Both the position numbers and the translations under genes were made by a program. 64,000 nt of DNA. It comes from Icerya purchasi. Taxonomy: Eukaryota > Arthropoda > Insecta > Hemiptera > Monophlebidae. Positions 27,701 through 41,400 of the stretch are shown here, piece after piece (positions within the stretch are counted from its first letter, which is position 1; every line of letters starts with the position of its first letter). Below the pieces are notes generated by a model. The model was not told where the DNA came from. It was given only the letters and a program-made list of their open reading frames with translations, and did no database searches. The stretch covers positions 294,501,756 through 294,565,755 of the forward strand of contig CM077115.1 in assembly GCA_039619475.1 (NCBI GenBank), given 5' to 3'.

Positions 27701-30700
27701 CGAGCACATTTCGATAGTACTTTATAGTAATGTTAAAATTATTATTACAATATCTACTTTAGTGTTTCGTAATCATTTTCTTGGCATATTTTTTGACGAA
27801 AAATGATACTCTAAAACAACTCTTCATACGGGCCTAGTTTGTATTTTGTAAACAGGAATCACTTTTCAACAGGAGTTATCTTTAAAAAGGTAAAATCAGA
27901 GTTACAAACATTTGCTATTGCAAGCGGAAATTATTTTATAAGAAACAGACGTTCCTTTTACAGTCGACAATTCATTACAGAAGGACGGTATGTGCAGTGA
28001 GCTTTTCTAGCTCCTTAGCCAGAAAATGGTAGATTTAAGTTATCTATTGGTAGATTTTTGTTGCGCGCGTAAAGGCGGCGCCACATTATTCCCTCCAATA
28101 TTCTGTGTGCAACGTAAATGTGTATTTAGGACTACAGCTGAAACCGATCGTAAATGTGTGATTAAGTGTGCATGTCTGTACGACGATACCCGTACGAATA
28201 TGATGGTTGCGTGTTTGTCATTGTCCTCGCGCAACTCATAACGATTATTTATTTTTTAATCATTTTCACTTGTCGCTGCTAGTTAATTCAGGACAGCAAT
28301 GTGGTAAGCGATTTAACGACTCAGTTATCGTGACAACTGCATTCAATATAATTAAGACAATTTAATAACGGTTTCAAAAACTGTTTTATTTTTTTTTATT
28401 CGTGCTGGTTAAAAATTAGTGAATGAAATTCAGTTTTTCATTTTTCTTAGCTTTGCGCTTTATTTGTGATATTTATTATTTTAAGTAATCAAATGTTCTT
28501 CATTGCTTTTTTTTTTTTTTTGAAATATCGGTTGCTTAAAATAAAAAACAATTTTCATACTTCTATTTTAACTGATATAGTTGTTTTCTATACATGCTAA
28601 GATGCACTGGTTATTTGCTGATTTTTGGTCGTGCAGAATAATGAATATCGTTATGAATCGCAATTTTTTCACCCCTATTATTAGGCGACAAACATGGATA
28701 TTTCACTTTTTGAAGTCCCCTCAGTCTTCCAAAGAGGACGGTTATAAAAAAATGTCGTTTCTCGAATTATTTTTAAGCCCCTACTCCGGAACTTCATAAC
28801 TCCGGCTTCCAAGTAAAAGTAATTTTTCCGTAAGGAATGAAAAGGTACATTGCAATTAAGTAGCGGAAGCTTTAACAGAACTGTAGGCTTTTATTTTAAA
28901 TTTATTTATTTTGTTAATTTTTTTAAAACATTCGACGATCATTTTCGTAATACATAGCTTTTGTTTTTTCTGTATAATCGTTTAATAAATTGAAAACCAC
29001 GCTACTTCGTTTTCTACAGTCATACTGTCGTTTTGAATCTCGTTTTTCAGAAATTTGTGTAATTCGTATCATTTAAAATTATGCCGATCTAGTTGCCGGA
29101 ATCGTTGGTTCTTCGTGTTTTAAAATTAATAAAGAAATTACGTTCCTGTTTTGCGTGTTGCCGAGAGAGACGGAGAAAAACTGTGTAATAGCAAATCACA
29201 AAATTAGTTTTGTTATATATATTTTTTGTAAGTAAAACATCCGTAACATTCCTGTGAAAAAGCGCATCGTGGTCACTGCCCGAATGCGTTTTCGAGTAAA
29301 CGATAACAAAAAAAATAATGAATGTGCCTCGGAGCACAGGGCAGAAGTGAAACTTCAAATGCATTTTCCCCAACTTCGATTTAAAGTTATAGTATTGGAA
29401 CCAAATTTACCAAGAACAAAGTTTCACATTTTTTGAAGGATGGGGACTTTGAACACACAAATAAAAAATTAATACATTTGTTTTATTAATGTTTTTCATT
29501 GATTGTTAGATTCTATAAAAGATACAATAGGCTTATGATAATTAAAATATGAAATATAAGTTTTTGATGTAATTTTATCAATATATCTAGAACATACTGA
29601 AGCAATGGTAATTTTGTACTTTGTCTTTGATTCGTTTGGATTAGTTTATTAGTATTGAATTCGTGTTCTGTTTGAAGAAATTCTATTAAAGACAAAGTAT
29701 TGTCTGATGAAAAATTGACGTTGCAAGTCTCCAGCTAATATCATTGGAAGTGTATGTAAATTTTCTTTTAATAACCTTGAACCATCGTGAGTGAAAGGGA
29801 GTAATTTTCTATGTATAAATTTAATTATATCACAGACTACCCTTTGATTTGGAGAAATATAAATGACGATATTAATTTCTTTTCCACCTTCCGTCTTACA
29901 CTGAACAATACGTATATCCCTAACATCTGTTTGACCAAAATCTAATTGCGCAGCATTGTGTATTGACATATCAATATTAGAAGTAACAATATTTGACTTA
30001 TCGTTTCTATTACGATAAACTGCAACCCCGCCTGTTCGAACGTTCTGGCGTTTGAATTTCGTGATTCAATCGAAATTTTGTATATCGATATTATCGTCAT
30101 TCATCCATGTTTCTGTTAAGATTAAAATGCGGCTTGCTTCGGTTTTAGTGCCTTTGAGGTCATTGACATTCTCTCTCTGTATGTTCGAAGCCTTTCTTCT
30201 TCCGATTCTTTATATAAATTTTTTGTGTTTGATTTATTTGTATTTTAAGTTCTAATAAATTTATTTTCTTTTTTTTTTATCCCTCTCTGAAAGTGGTGTA
30301 AAATGCAATAACATGCAACATAAATTTTAATTCAAAATATTACTGGCTACGTATTAATTACGAATTTTTAGATGTATTAATACCTTAGTTATTCATAACG
30401 TACGCTAGCTCGTTTTTCGTGTTAATTCCCCGTATATTTTTATTTATAAATAAGGCACGCCTAAAGAAGTTTCATTTCAAAATGTATATCTTAATCTTCT
30501 TCGATTGCCATACACATATCTGCGCGTCGAAGAATCCTACTGGCACTAGGCTAACACTATTTTAAATTTTTCGTCCCTCCGCTGCTCGCACAAGATCACC
30601 AACAACGTTTAATCCTGTCCATTGTCGCACATTCTTCAGCCAGGAAGTTCTCTTTCTTCCCCTTCCGCGGCGTCCCTCAATTTTTCCTTCAATTATCAGC

Positions 30701-33700
30701 TTAATTGGTTCGTATCTTCGACCTCTGATTAAATGCCCGAAGTATTCGATTTTCCTATTCTAACGAAACTAATTTTGCGATTTCCGATCATACGGGTTTT
30801 CTCCGTCTTTCTCGACAGCACGCAAATCAGGAACGCAAATTTTTTTATTAATTTTAAAACACGAAGAACCAACAATTCCGGCAACTAGATCGGCATAATT
30901 TTAAATGATACGAATTACACAAATTTCTGAAAAACGAGATTCAAAACGACAGTATGACTGTAGAAAACGAAGTAGCATGGTTTTCGATTAGATAAACGAT
31001 TATACGGAAAAAATCAAAAGCTATGTATTACGAAGATGATCATCGAATGTTCTAGAAAAATTAAAATTCCACCATTTACTCTGTCAGCCACGAATTTACA
31101 TATCTTCCCTCCGTTCAGCGCTAATCCCCACTATATTGGATAGGCTTACGCGCTGTGAACCTATACTGCGGCACTACGACTAGCCACTAACATGAAAACG
31201 CTTACATAGACCTAACCCCGACACGCACTGAATCCTTCGCCCGGTATCAATAAAACAATAGCGTGATGTTCGGGAGATCGAAAAGTGTGTATGTTTTTTT
31301 AAATTACCCTATGTTTAGTATATTTATGATTTTAATTGAAAAAAATAAAAACGTTAAATTATTTTTATCTTTTCAAAAAATAATACCTTCATGCGTTAAT
31401 ATGAGCGTAACCAAGAAAAGAAATAGGAGACGGAAAAGATATGTAAAATCAAAAAAAAGAAAAGACGTTGAAAAAGAAAGAAAAAAAATAAACGACAAAA
31501 TAAAACAAACAAATACACCGCGGATAACTTTCGACTTTTAGCCAGCCATTGGCGAGCATTAGACTCTTTTAATATATGCTCGAAAAATGAGCAAAAATAA
31601 GAGTATCTTGAAGCAAGAATGAAGGAAGAACGCGATTTATTAATTATTCTATTTAATGGTCAGCTGCAGCAAGATCTATTTTCTGACTAGATCAATCGCC
31701 AAAAGATAACAATTCAAATTCTCTATCACATCCGATCTATCTGAGCCGGCTTTATCTCTTATCAACGCTCGGTATAATACGATGTTTTGGCACGTCCTGC
31801 AGTCCACGCGTTAATCATCGACGTTCGGAAATCAAAAGTAAAATACTAAAGATCGAACTGGTCGCGCCACCAACCCTGATACCTATCAATATACCTTTCT
31901 GTTTTCTGAACGTATACGTGTCATTTAGAATTTTTAGAAAAACCAGAACGACGTTTGCCTTTTTTTGAAGTATTCTGAATAGCACAAAATTTATCACTAA
32001 TTCATCCCGTGTTATCGTCGCATTTATTTGTTTGCTTTTAAGTTCAGCAGATTCTAAAAATGTTACTAAGTTTACGGTTTATTTGTTTTTAAAATGTCTT
32101 ACTCATTTTGATCGAATAGGTGCCGATGTGATGTTAGGAGTGGAAATGGTTTCAACCGGAGAGGTTGCTTGTTTCGGTGATAATCGTTACGAAGCTTATC
32201 TAAAAGCGAATATAAGTACCGGTTTCAAGTTACCGACTAAAGCAATTTTACTATCTATTGGTACTTTGAAGCATAAAATGGAATTACTGAATAGTGTTCG
32301 AACGCTGGAAAAGTTAAAATATAAATTGTACGCTAGTAGCGGTACAGCGGATTTTTATCGAGAACATGGGCTGAACGTGGAACCGGTTCACGATGTGTTC
32401 GACTACACGCTGGAGGAAACAACGAACGGGGACTTGCAGAGTTTGGCAGAAGTGCTCTCCCGTAAGGAAATAGACATGGTGATTAATTTACCGATGAGGA
32501 ATGGAGTTAATCGACGTCTTTCATCTTTCAAAACGTATGGATATTATACCAGAAGATTAGCTGTAGAATTCTGTGTCCCGCTTATTACTGATGTGAAATG
32601 TTGCAAATTACTAGTTGAGGTAAGACGTTTTCTTTTCTTTTTTCTTTTTTTTTCTTGTAACTAATACACAAATCCCTCCACCCCTAAACGCAGCCAAAAA
32701 TAACTAAAAACACCGCAAAAAACTCTTATTAAAGCTAAAAAACTTTTTAAAAAATATATAGTTTTTATTTATGCAGAAATACTTCTGGTAAATAAAAGTA
32801 TTGTTTTTCAAAACGTATTTCTTTTTCTTTGAATTCTGTTAAAATTCGATAACGCGTTTTGCAGTTTTCTTGTACACTCTACTTCATTGATAAAAATAGA
32901 TTATCCGCGGTTTAAAAAATCAGTTCTTGCCCGTTTATAAGTAACTTTTGTACCATGAAAGTGAAGATGAAGTCAAAAATGCTTCCGTATCAGATACTCA
33001 GCAATCGAATCCGCCGCGACTAGAGAGCGAAACAGTAACGTTTACCTGATATTTTTCTATTTCTTCTTCTTCGCCAGATTACTACGTCACTTAGCTTGTC
33101 GTCCTCGTTTCCAAAGAGCAAAAAAAAAGTTCTGTGGTCGGTTTGGTTATTTTGCGGTTGTGTTGAGTTACTTTTAATTAAAGATGGTTTTTTATTATAG
33201 TTGAAACTTATTTTATAAAGCGTAAACATTTAAAAACAGTGGTTTTGAATACTATTTGAAATACTAAAAAGAATTGAAGTAATTCGATAATATTTTTTCC
33301 TTCCAGTAATTTTTTCATTGATTATTTATAAAAGCATTTGAGTTATCACAATATAAATAAAAGTTTGAAATAAAATCGCAAATTTACCATAATGTAAATT
33401 TAAAATCATTCTTTTTTTTTAATTTGGAATTTAATACATGCTAAAAAAAACCTAAATGCGGGTTTAATGAATTAGAAAAGGTCACAAAGTTTATTTGTTA
33501 CTGCTCCTGATCACAGTAGTGTGTCATTTGAATCAATAGAAAATAAATTAAGTGTATGTTTTTTTTTTGTTTTTTTTTTTTTATTTTATTCATTAAAACA
33601 TTTATTTGTTTAATTTTTGTTTTTCAAGATGTAAACATTAGAGTGTTTATTTAGTGTGTAACTTGTAAAACAGTTGTACGTGAAAAACTTCCGTTAATGC

Positions 33701-36700
33701 ACTTCATAATTTGTTGCAATTAGAGTTATATGCCGAATTCAGTATTGCACATGAATTCTAAAGAAATTGTTAGTTTTTATTGATTCTATTAAGAGTAGTT
33801 ATAAATGATTAAATTAAACTAGTATCAGTATTAAAAAGTTATTTACATAATCTTTTTTTTTCTAAATTTGTTAATAAATTCAAAATATTTGTACATACTT
33901 TTTCATCTACTCTTATTTTTATATATGTAAAATAAAAAAATAAAAACTAAAATGCGTAGGTAAAATTTTTATATGAAATGTGAGAGATTGTATATTATTT
34001 GTATCTAGCCGGTGTTGGTTATACCTACTGTAGCTAGCATGTATGAAAATAACAAGCTAAGTGACGTCATTTGATGAAGGAGAAATATCAGGTAAACGTC
34101 ACCACTGTTTGGCCCCCTCGTTGACGGGCGCGATTGTCTCGTTATTAAATACCGAATAAATCATTAAACAAAAGATATGTTTGTAATTTTAACTTTTTTT
34201 CTTTCTTCGAACGCGTCAAACTATTTGACTAGCTCCAAAATATATGAATGCATATTTACATTTCTTATGTTGGATCCATAAAATACGAAACTTCGATGTA
34301 GATATTTTCGCTAGAACCTGCGTCACAATCACTTCATATTGAGGCATTTTATTAGCAAGTGTGTTTTTATTCGAATCAGTGATTGCATTAGCGGTAGTAA
34401 TTTGTTTTTAGTTATTGCACGTGGCGTCGGAGCATTGTTTGTATTTTTGATATTTAATTTTTTGTTAGTTCGTTTATTTGATAAGAATAAATTGTAATTT
34501 TTATTTTAAAACTGATAAAAATAACATAACTTTATATAGATATTATCGCGCAGAATATAATTATTTTATGAAGCTCTCGCAAATATTTACTTGCAGTAAA
34601 ATGCGATAACAATTTTAAGTCTAAGATTAAATTAAAAACTCATTTTTTAAATGTTGAAAATAAACGAGTAGTACGCCCTTTCTTAAATATACTGGTCAGC
34701 TTTTTCTCTTTTATTCTAGCAAGGAATAACTGAAGCATTAATTTGTTTTTGAACTCATATTTTATACCGATTTTTTATTGACAAAATGTTTCTTTACCTT
34801 CATTAACAGACAGATTAATTTTATACTTCTTACACGTTTTTATTAATCACTTAGAATTAGTTCTAAGAACTTCATCCTTATTTTATTAATTTTCTTACAA
34901 TTAATAAGTTGTGCATTTGAGAAAGGCTTTTAACGCGCACCTTTTAATTTTCAAAAAAAAAGGCGGCCGATAAATATACTTTTCTCTTATGTAAGCTATT
35001 GATATCTCTTATATTAAACAAATTACCGCTAAGTATTCACTAGTACAACCCTCTTATAAATATTTCCATTTCAGGTGCGATTCCCTTATAAATAAATAAA
35101 TAAATAAATCTGATGTTTTGTAATTTATTCGGTGAACATCAAACAAAGTAAAACTCGTGTACTAAATCGAGCGGTTTTAATAAACAATCAAGTAAAATTG
35201 AAATAATGTACTAATATCAGAGATGGTATTTAGAATGCCGCTGAATGTAGACTGTTGATTAGAAATGGAGAACTGCGGTAAAATAAAATTTTAACAGTAT
35301 TCTTTTAAATATTTTGCTGGGACAAAAAGTAAAATCGAAAAATATTATTACGCGGTAAAAAAGAATATTTTTGTTTTCTAAATTGTTGATGGGCGAAACT
35401 CTAAAGCAAGAGATAAAGCTGTTCAAATCAGTCAATAATTTTTTCAATCTTTTAGTACCCTTAATATATCTCTATTTTTACATTTATTTTTAACCTTTAA
35501 AACTTTTAGTCGTCAACTTCTGTTTCTTATTCCTTTTTTTCCCTTTCTTATCAATTTTTTTATATTTCTAACGTTTCTATTTACAGTAAAGAAATATTAC
35601 TGTAAATTTGATGATTTTTGTGTTTATATAATTAATTATTAAAATTGTTATTACTCTTAAAAATTTTCAAATGAAAAAAATAAACTTTGAAGCGTGTTTC
35701 TTCTGCATAACATTTTGAAAAGAAGAATTAATTCTGCGACTCGCGTTTGGAAAATATTCACCCATTTTAATTACATCAGAGTAACTTTATATTACTGCGG
35801 TGTATAATTCGGATAACAAAGTAAACAACAATTCAAAGAAAATAATTACAAACAATGCAATAAATCATGATTCCATTGACATTGCTATGAAATGGAAGCA
35901 TAAGTATGTGATATATTTCTCTTGTTTGTTTTAAACATTTCTTACCAAAATATGTATTTACCTATTCACTGATCCACCAAATTGTTATTAAACGTTTTTA
36001 CAACAATAAAAATATGAAACCTAATTATTGTAGTATCGTGTAATAATATTTTTGAATTTCGTTCGATAATTTTAAAAATTAAACATTAGGACTTAAAAAC
36101 TTCGTAGAAAACAATTGAAAATTTAATAGAAATATTGAGAAGGTATACAAATGATAATATATATATATATATGTATGTATGTACTTATATAGCTAGAATA
36201 TTTTAATTCTTGCATACTTCGCTGAAATCTGGGAAACATATTTTATCTAATATTTTAGTAATTTTATTTAAACTGTAGTAAAAAATCTGAAAGAGTCTGT
36301 TATTAATAAATTTATTATGTTCCTGTGATCTCATAATTTTTAACGCTTAAACAGCAGTAAAAGATTATGAAATACTTCACTATTCTTGACAATTAATGCC
36401 CTCTTTTCCTTGATGGATTAAAATTTAGCTTGTTTTTCAATAATTTATTTTTGTTCATAATTAAGTAATACAACTTTTCTCATTCGCAATTTAAATATTA
36501 ATTCAATGCTGTCGTAGTTTAACTTGTGTATATTTTTGATCTGGTGAATAAAATCAAGATTAATTAAAAATTATTTTTCATTAAAAGGTTAACTTTTTAT
36601 CCATTTAGGTATTAACTTATTATATACTTTATCAATAACCCTTCCATATTACTTTTCGTCAAAGGTTTCGTAATAATGTGTCAAAAAAGGTTTTTTTATT

Positions 36701-37816
36701 TTTATTCGAAGTTTAATAGTGCAAATTTTATCAAATGCGAATGAAATATTTTAAGACTATTAAAGAGCTATTTTTTTCAGGGCTAGTGTGCATTCGTTCT
36801 TCAAAAAAAAAAAAGAAATGGTGAATTTAAAATTTTTTAACAAAAACAGGAAAAGGGTACATAATATTGTAACGAACCAAGTCATTTGGTCTTCTCGATT
36901 TAAATATATTAAAAAATAAAAATAAAAAAAAGAAATTAATTGATCAAAAGAGAAAAAAGAAGAAAAATTGAAATGGTTTATGTTATATATAACTAAAGTA
37001 TTGTTATTTCCATAATAAAATTAAAGTAAAGTAATGTTAGATTTTCATAAAACCTAGGCTTCCTTTCAATCTGTGGTTCCTTCTGTTTCCTTCACTTCGA
37101 CGCTTTGTTATTGTCTTCATTATTCGCCTGCGTTTTAATCATTCTTTGCTGCCGTCCTTTCGTTCTTGCTTTTCACTGGCCTCTTCACTATGTTATCCTC
37201 TCCGTTCAAATGATTTGTGACGCTGATCATGTGTTCTTTCAGTGCTCAACTCTCGGTGGAGCGTTTGGCTCTGTACTCCTTTTGCTTAGGCTTTGGTTTC
37301 CTCTTTTCCTTTTACACTTATTATCCTTGCTACTGATACCTTTCTATCGACGATATCTGATCGTCTTGTTATATAACTTCCCTTTTTCATTTCTAACTGT
37401 TCCGGGAGTTCCTTGGTTGATGAGCCCATTTAAAAAAAAAAAAAAAAAAAGGAAAGAAAATTGATTTTCATAAGGAACAATAAGGAATTTTGTAGTAAAA
37501 TAATCACGTTGTGTTAGAAAAATTTGAGTGACCTAGTAAAATCAGCTAAGATGTAAACCGTTGTGCGAATGTGTGTGTTAGTAATAAAAGTGGGTGTGCA
37601 TTATATTTCAGCATCATACAAGAAAAAATCAATGGAAAAGGGAGCCGGGACGGTCACCGATGGGGTTCTTAGATCATATTAAAGCCGTCAGAAAATTGCC
37701 TCTGTCAGAACTAATAAAAACTAGCAACAGTATAGAAAAATAGCGACAGGTGGTAGCTTGATCCACTGGTCTATGATGGTTGGTCACGACGTTCACAAAC
37801 AGACAATACGACTGAA

Positions 37817-37851
<35 letters not shown>

Positions 37852-38383
37852 ATTTGGCAGCGTTGTTCCCTAGTGCAGTATGTAAAGATAAATTAAATAT
37901 TAGTAATTAAAGAGCGATGTCTTGGACAGTCATTGAACTACCCAGGTTTGTGTCTTTTGAAAGCGAGAGTTTCTACCTTGTCATCCAACCAGCGTTAAGG
38001 TCAATCTTAGGCTGTCTGCAACGCGTTGGTTGGTTATAAATTTTTATTTTTTTATTTTTGTGAGGTAAATAACCATTTTCTAGTTTCGGCTAGGGAATCA
38101 ATTGCTCTGGTTTTCTTTTCCTTTTTTTTTTTCGATGATATATTTAATTTTTTATTTGCAATTGCTTCGCACATTATTATTAACATTATTATTTTTATTT
38201 ATTTTTTTTTTGAATTTTTATACCCGTAAGATCTGTTGCGTAATTGTTGGTTCTTTTATCTTCTCCATAATCAGTTTCGGGGCTCTCTTTTAAGCTTCAC
38301 TAGGGCTTTAGCGTCTGAACATTCTATTATAGTCAGATCGTTCAAAATTGTATCTGTTCGACCAGAAAAGACTGCAACAATAT

Positions 38384-38429
<46 letters not shown>

Positions 38430-41400
38430 ACATGCGTATATGTGTGCAGCGTGTCCCAATTAATGACTCGCAAATGAGAGGCAAAGATAAAATCATTACA
38501 GTCCTGTTGAAAGAATAACACTGTATATTCCAAAACTTGATGATTTTCAAGTTATCGAGCTTTTTAAAAGAATCCAAAAGATTACTATTTTCGGTACTAT
38601 ATTTTTATGCCGTTTCACAAATAAAAAAAATTTTCACTACCTTTTTTTCCAGAATATTTCTGAAAATATCTCATAACATACATTCAAAGGGTTTTTCAAC
38701 GTTTAAACGTCGTTTTGTTAGGACACCCTGTAAGTGCGTTCGTAGGAGGAAGAAAACATTTAAATGACGTCAAGTAATAAGATTCGTAAAAAAAACTTTT
38801 TTTGTTCTTCACAAAAAACAAATAGTCATTGCTAATGCCGATTTTTAAAAGAACTTTTCGCGAAATAACTATCGTGTAGTGATGTAATAAGATTTTAATT
38901 ACAAAATGCGAAAAAAGAAAAATGAAATGTTAAAATAACCTCACGAAATTTACTATACACTTTTTTATTTAATAAAATAACAATCGCCACCGCTTTATTG
39001 AACGGAAATATACGAACCGCTTCGACTGGCGACGAATAGAAGTGAAAATAAACGAATCGAACCGAAAATCTGTGACGTTATTTTAATAACGTTTTATTTC
39101 CAATTGTGAAATAAAACATGGCCTTAACAATCGTGTTAAGCTGTGCGTACGCTAGTAATTTGTCAGTTTTTTTAGAAACAGTCTCACGGACTACTCACAG
39201 TCAACGTGTGACGTGTTAAATAATAACAATGTAGATATACGTACTTATTGAATTGTTCAAGCATTCAGCTTTTTATATTTATGAATATATGTGTGTGCGT
39301 GTGTGTATAACTCGATACTTCAGACCTAACCATGGGCATATTCTTGGATCCCAGATAGTTATTCTATATAATACTTATAAAAGAATGAATTTCAACTAAA
39401 AAAATGTTTTTTTGGGGGGTGGGGTCATCGACGTAACGTTGGCTCAAGAACTGGTGAAGGAAAAAAAAGTGTAATTAGATCTTTAACGCGATCGAATGTC
39501 GCAGACAGGAAGGGTGCAAGAATCGGTATAACAGAAAAAGAAAAAGGAAAAGAGAGAATGGAGAGCGCGTTATAAGGAAGCATTCAAAAAATATATAATC
39601 AGCATCACATATAAAAAGAAAGAAGAGGATGGAGAGTGCAAAAAGGAGAAGTTACAAATGAAAAACGAAAAAGTGATGAGGGAAGTAAACTGTGCCCAAA
39701 GCATAAACGACAGATTTGCAGAGAGAAGGAAAGTTGAGAAACCAAAAATGAGACGAAATATTCGGTTAAACAGATAAATGGAGTTAGGATTATAAAATGA
39801 AGAATAGTTAGTCCATAATTCAGAATGAGAAGCTGCAGAGCCAAATGAGGTGTTGCTGAACTCAAAAATACTAAGAAATCTTTCGATAGAAGCTAAACGA
39901 GTTAGCTGATCTGCTTAGTCATTGTACGTAAAATAACATGAAAATAATGAGGTATTGTTACTTATCGTTTTTTTATTCTGTAACTCGCACCCTAGTTATC
40001 GCTGCCTCAAATTAAAAGTGATCTTTTCGCAGCAATGAAATAAATATTTCTCTTGCATTCGTACATTGTGTCTTTAATGAGTACGATAAACGCAGATCAA
40101 CAAAATTTTTGAAGAACTTAATGGTTTTCTTTTTTAAACTTTATCTTTTGCTTTTTCTAACTACCAGTGTACATTTTTGCCTCTTGTTTTTGTTCCACCT
40201 GTAATTCGTCTGGCTTCAAGAACATTAGATTCAGTATTGTTCAGAAATGTTGAAAAAATATTTATATTTTGAAACAATTTCAAAAATCGAAAATTTCCAG
40301 TTTTTACAAATATAATTAATTAAAAAGAAATAAATAAAAAAATTAATAAATTTCAAAAAAAGCTTGAACGGTTTTGAAAGATTTTAAAAATCATAACGGT
40401 ATATTTTTTATGCATATAAGACTATTGTTTAATCATTAGAACTGTTTTTAGGCAATGGCTTCTGTACCAGGCGAGCCACGTATGAAAACGCATACGGACA
40501 GAATATCGTCGCACAGAATTATAACTCTTCCTGGATTTGTCGACATTCACTGTCACATTAGAGAACCTGGAAATCCACAGAAAGAAACTTACGCGAGTGG
40601 GACAGCAGCTGCTCTCGCCGGTGGAATTACATTAATTGGAGTTATGCCTAACACCAGTCCGCCTCTTACGGATATTAATACTTTCAATATTTCTAAGAAG
40701 GTAAGCACAACGTGTGATATATTTTAAATATATCGCATAACTATTTAGATTTATTACAAAGAATAGTTTCTTCGAATTTTTGTATTATTATGCTGCATTG
40801 AAATATTAGAATATAATAACTGAATAACTCATACCAATCCAACTAATATTTTATTTATATTAGGGGCAGATGGGAAGAGATGTGGTTCACATATATATTA
40901 AAGAAACGTATTTTGATGTTAAAGTTAGGGTACGCTGTAATTTTTTTCCATACATTTAGCTATTGGTTAGGACTTAAACGACTTAGATGATGTATTAATA
41001 TTAAAGAAACCAGCTGTCATTATTCACCCGCTTGTTCTCTGTCTCTTGCCGTAGATTATTTTATTTTAACTTTGATAAAATATTTGTCTTTTTTTTCCGG
41101 ATTTTTATTCCCTAGAATAGAAATGTAATAGAAATGAAAAATATTTCAATATCCAGAAATGATTAAAATGAAAACGCTCGAATAGTAATTTTTGACATTT
41201 TAACACATGTATCTTACCGAAACGAACAGATTAGGGAACCCTCTTGGGGGTTACATTAATAACATTTTTTTCTCAAATATATATGTTTTTTTCTGTTTTC
41301 ATTCTTCCTATTTTTTTGTAGTTATTAGAAAAGCTAATGCTACGAATATATATGTTTACCTACGTATAAACGCTATGATAGGGCGAATCTGAATGGTAAA

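Larger units (their letters stand above)
34108..38446. other. CAD intron n, middle; mostly featureless AT-rich DNA
   Basis: 4.3 kb. It contains (AAAT)n at ~35090, (TA)n at ~36155, poly-A at ~37433 and a (GA)n tract (37819-37848). A purine-rich strand at 37040-37420 reads on the minus strand as a short hydrophilic peptide from M-G-S-S-T-K, possibly an old transposon ORF. Nothing else supported. Confidence 0.4.

Noticed and set aside
28026..28241. Cys-containing 71-codon ORF in intron m
   Set aside because: Short, with equally open frame on the other strand and no similarity; GC content alone is not evidence.
31380..31541. Lys/Arg-rich peptide as a possible nuclear protein
   Set aside because: A-rich low-complexity DNA translates to Lys/Arg by default; no other support.
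37105..37464. 119-codon hydrophobic ORF with Lys-rich end
   Set aside because: The Lys tail is a poly-A run and the hydrophobic part comes from a pyrimidine-rich strand; no start context or similarity.
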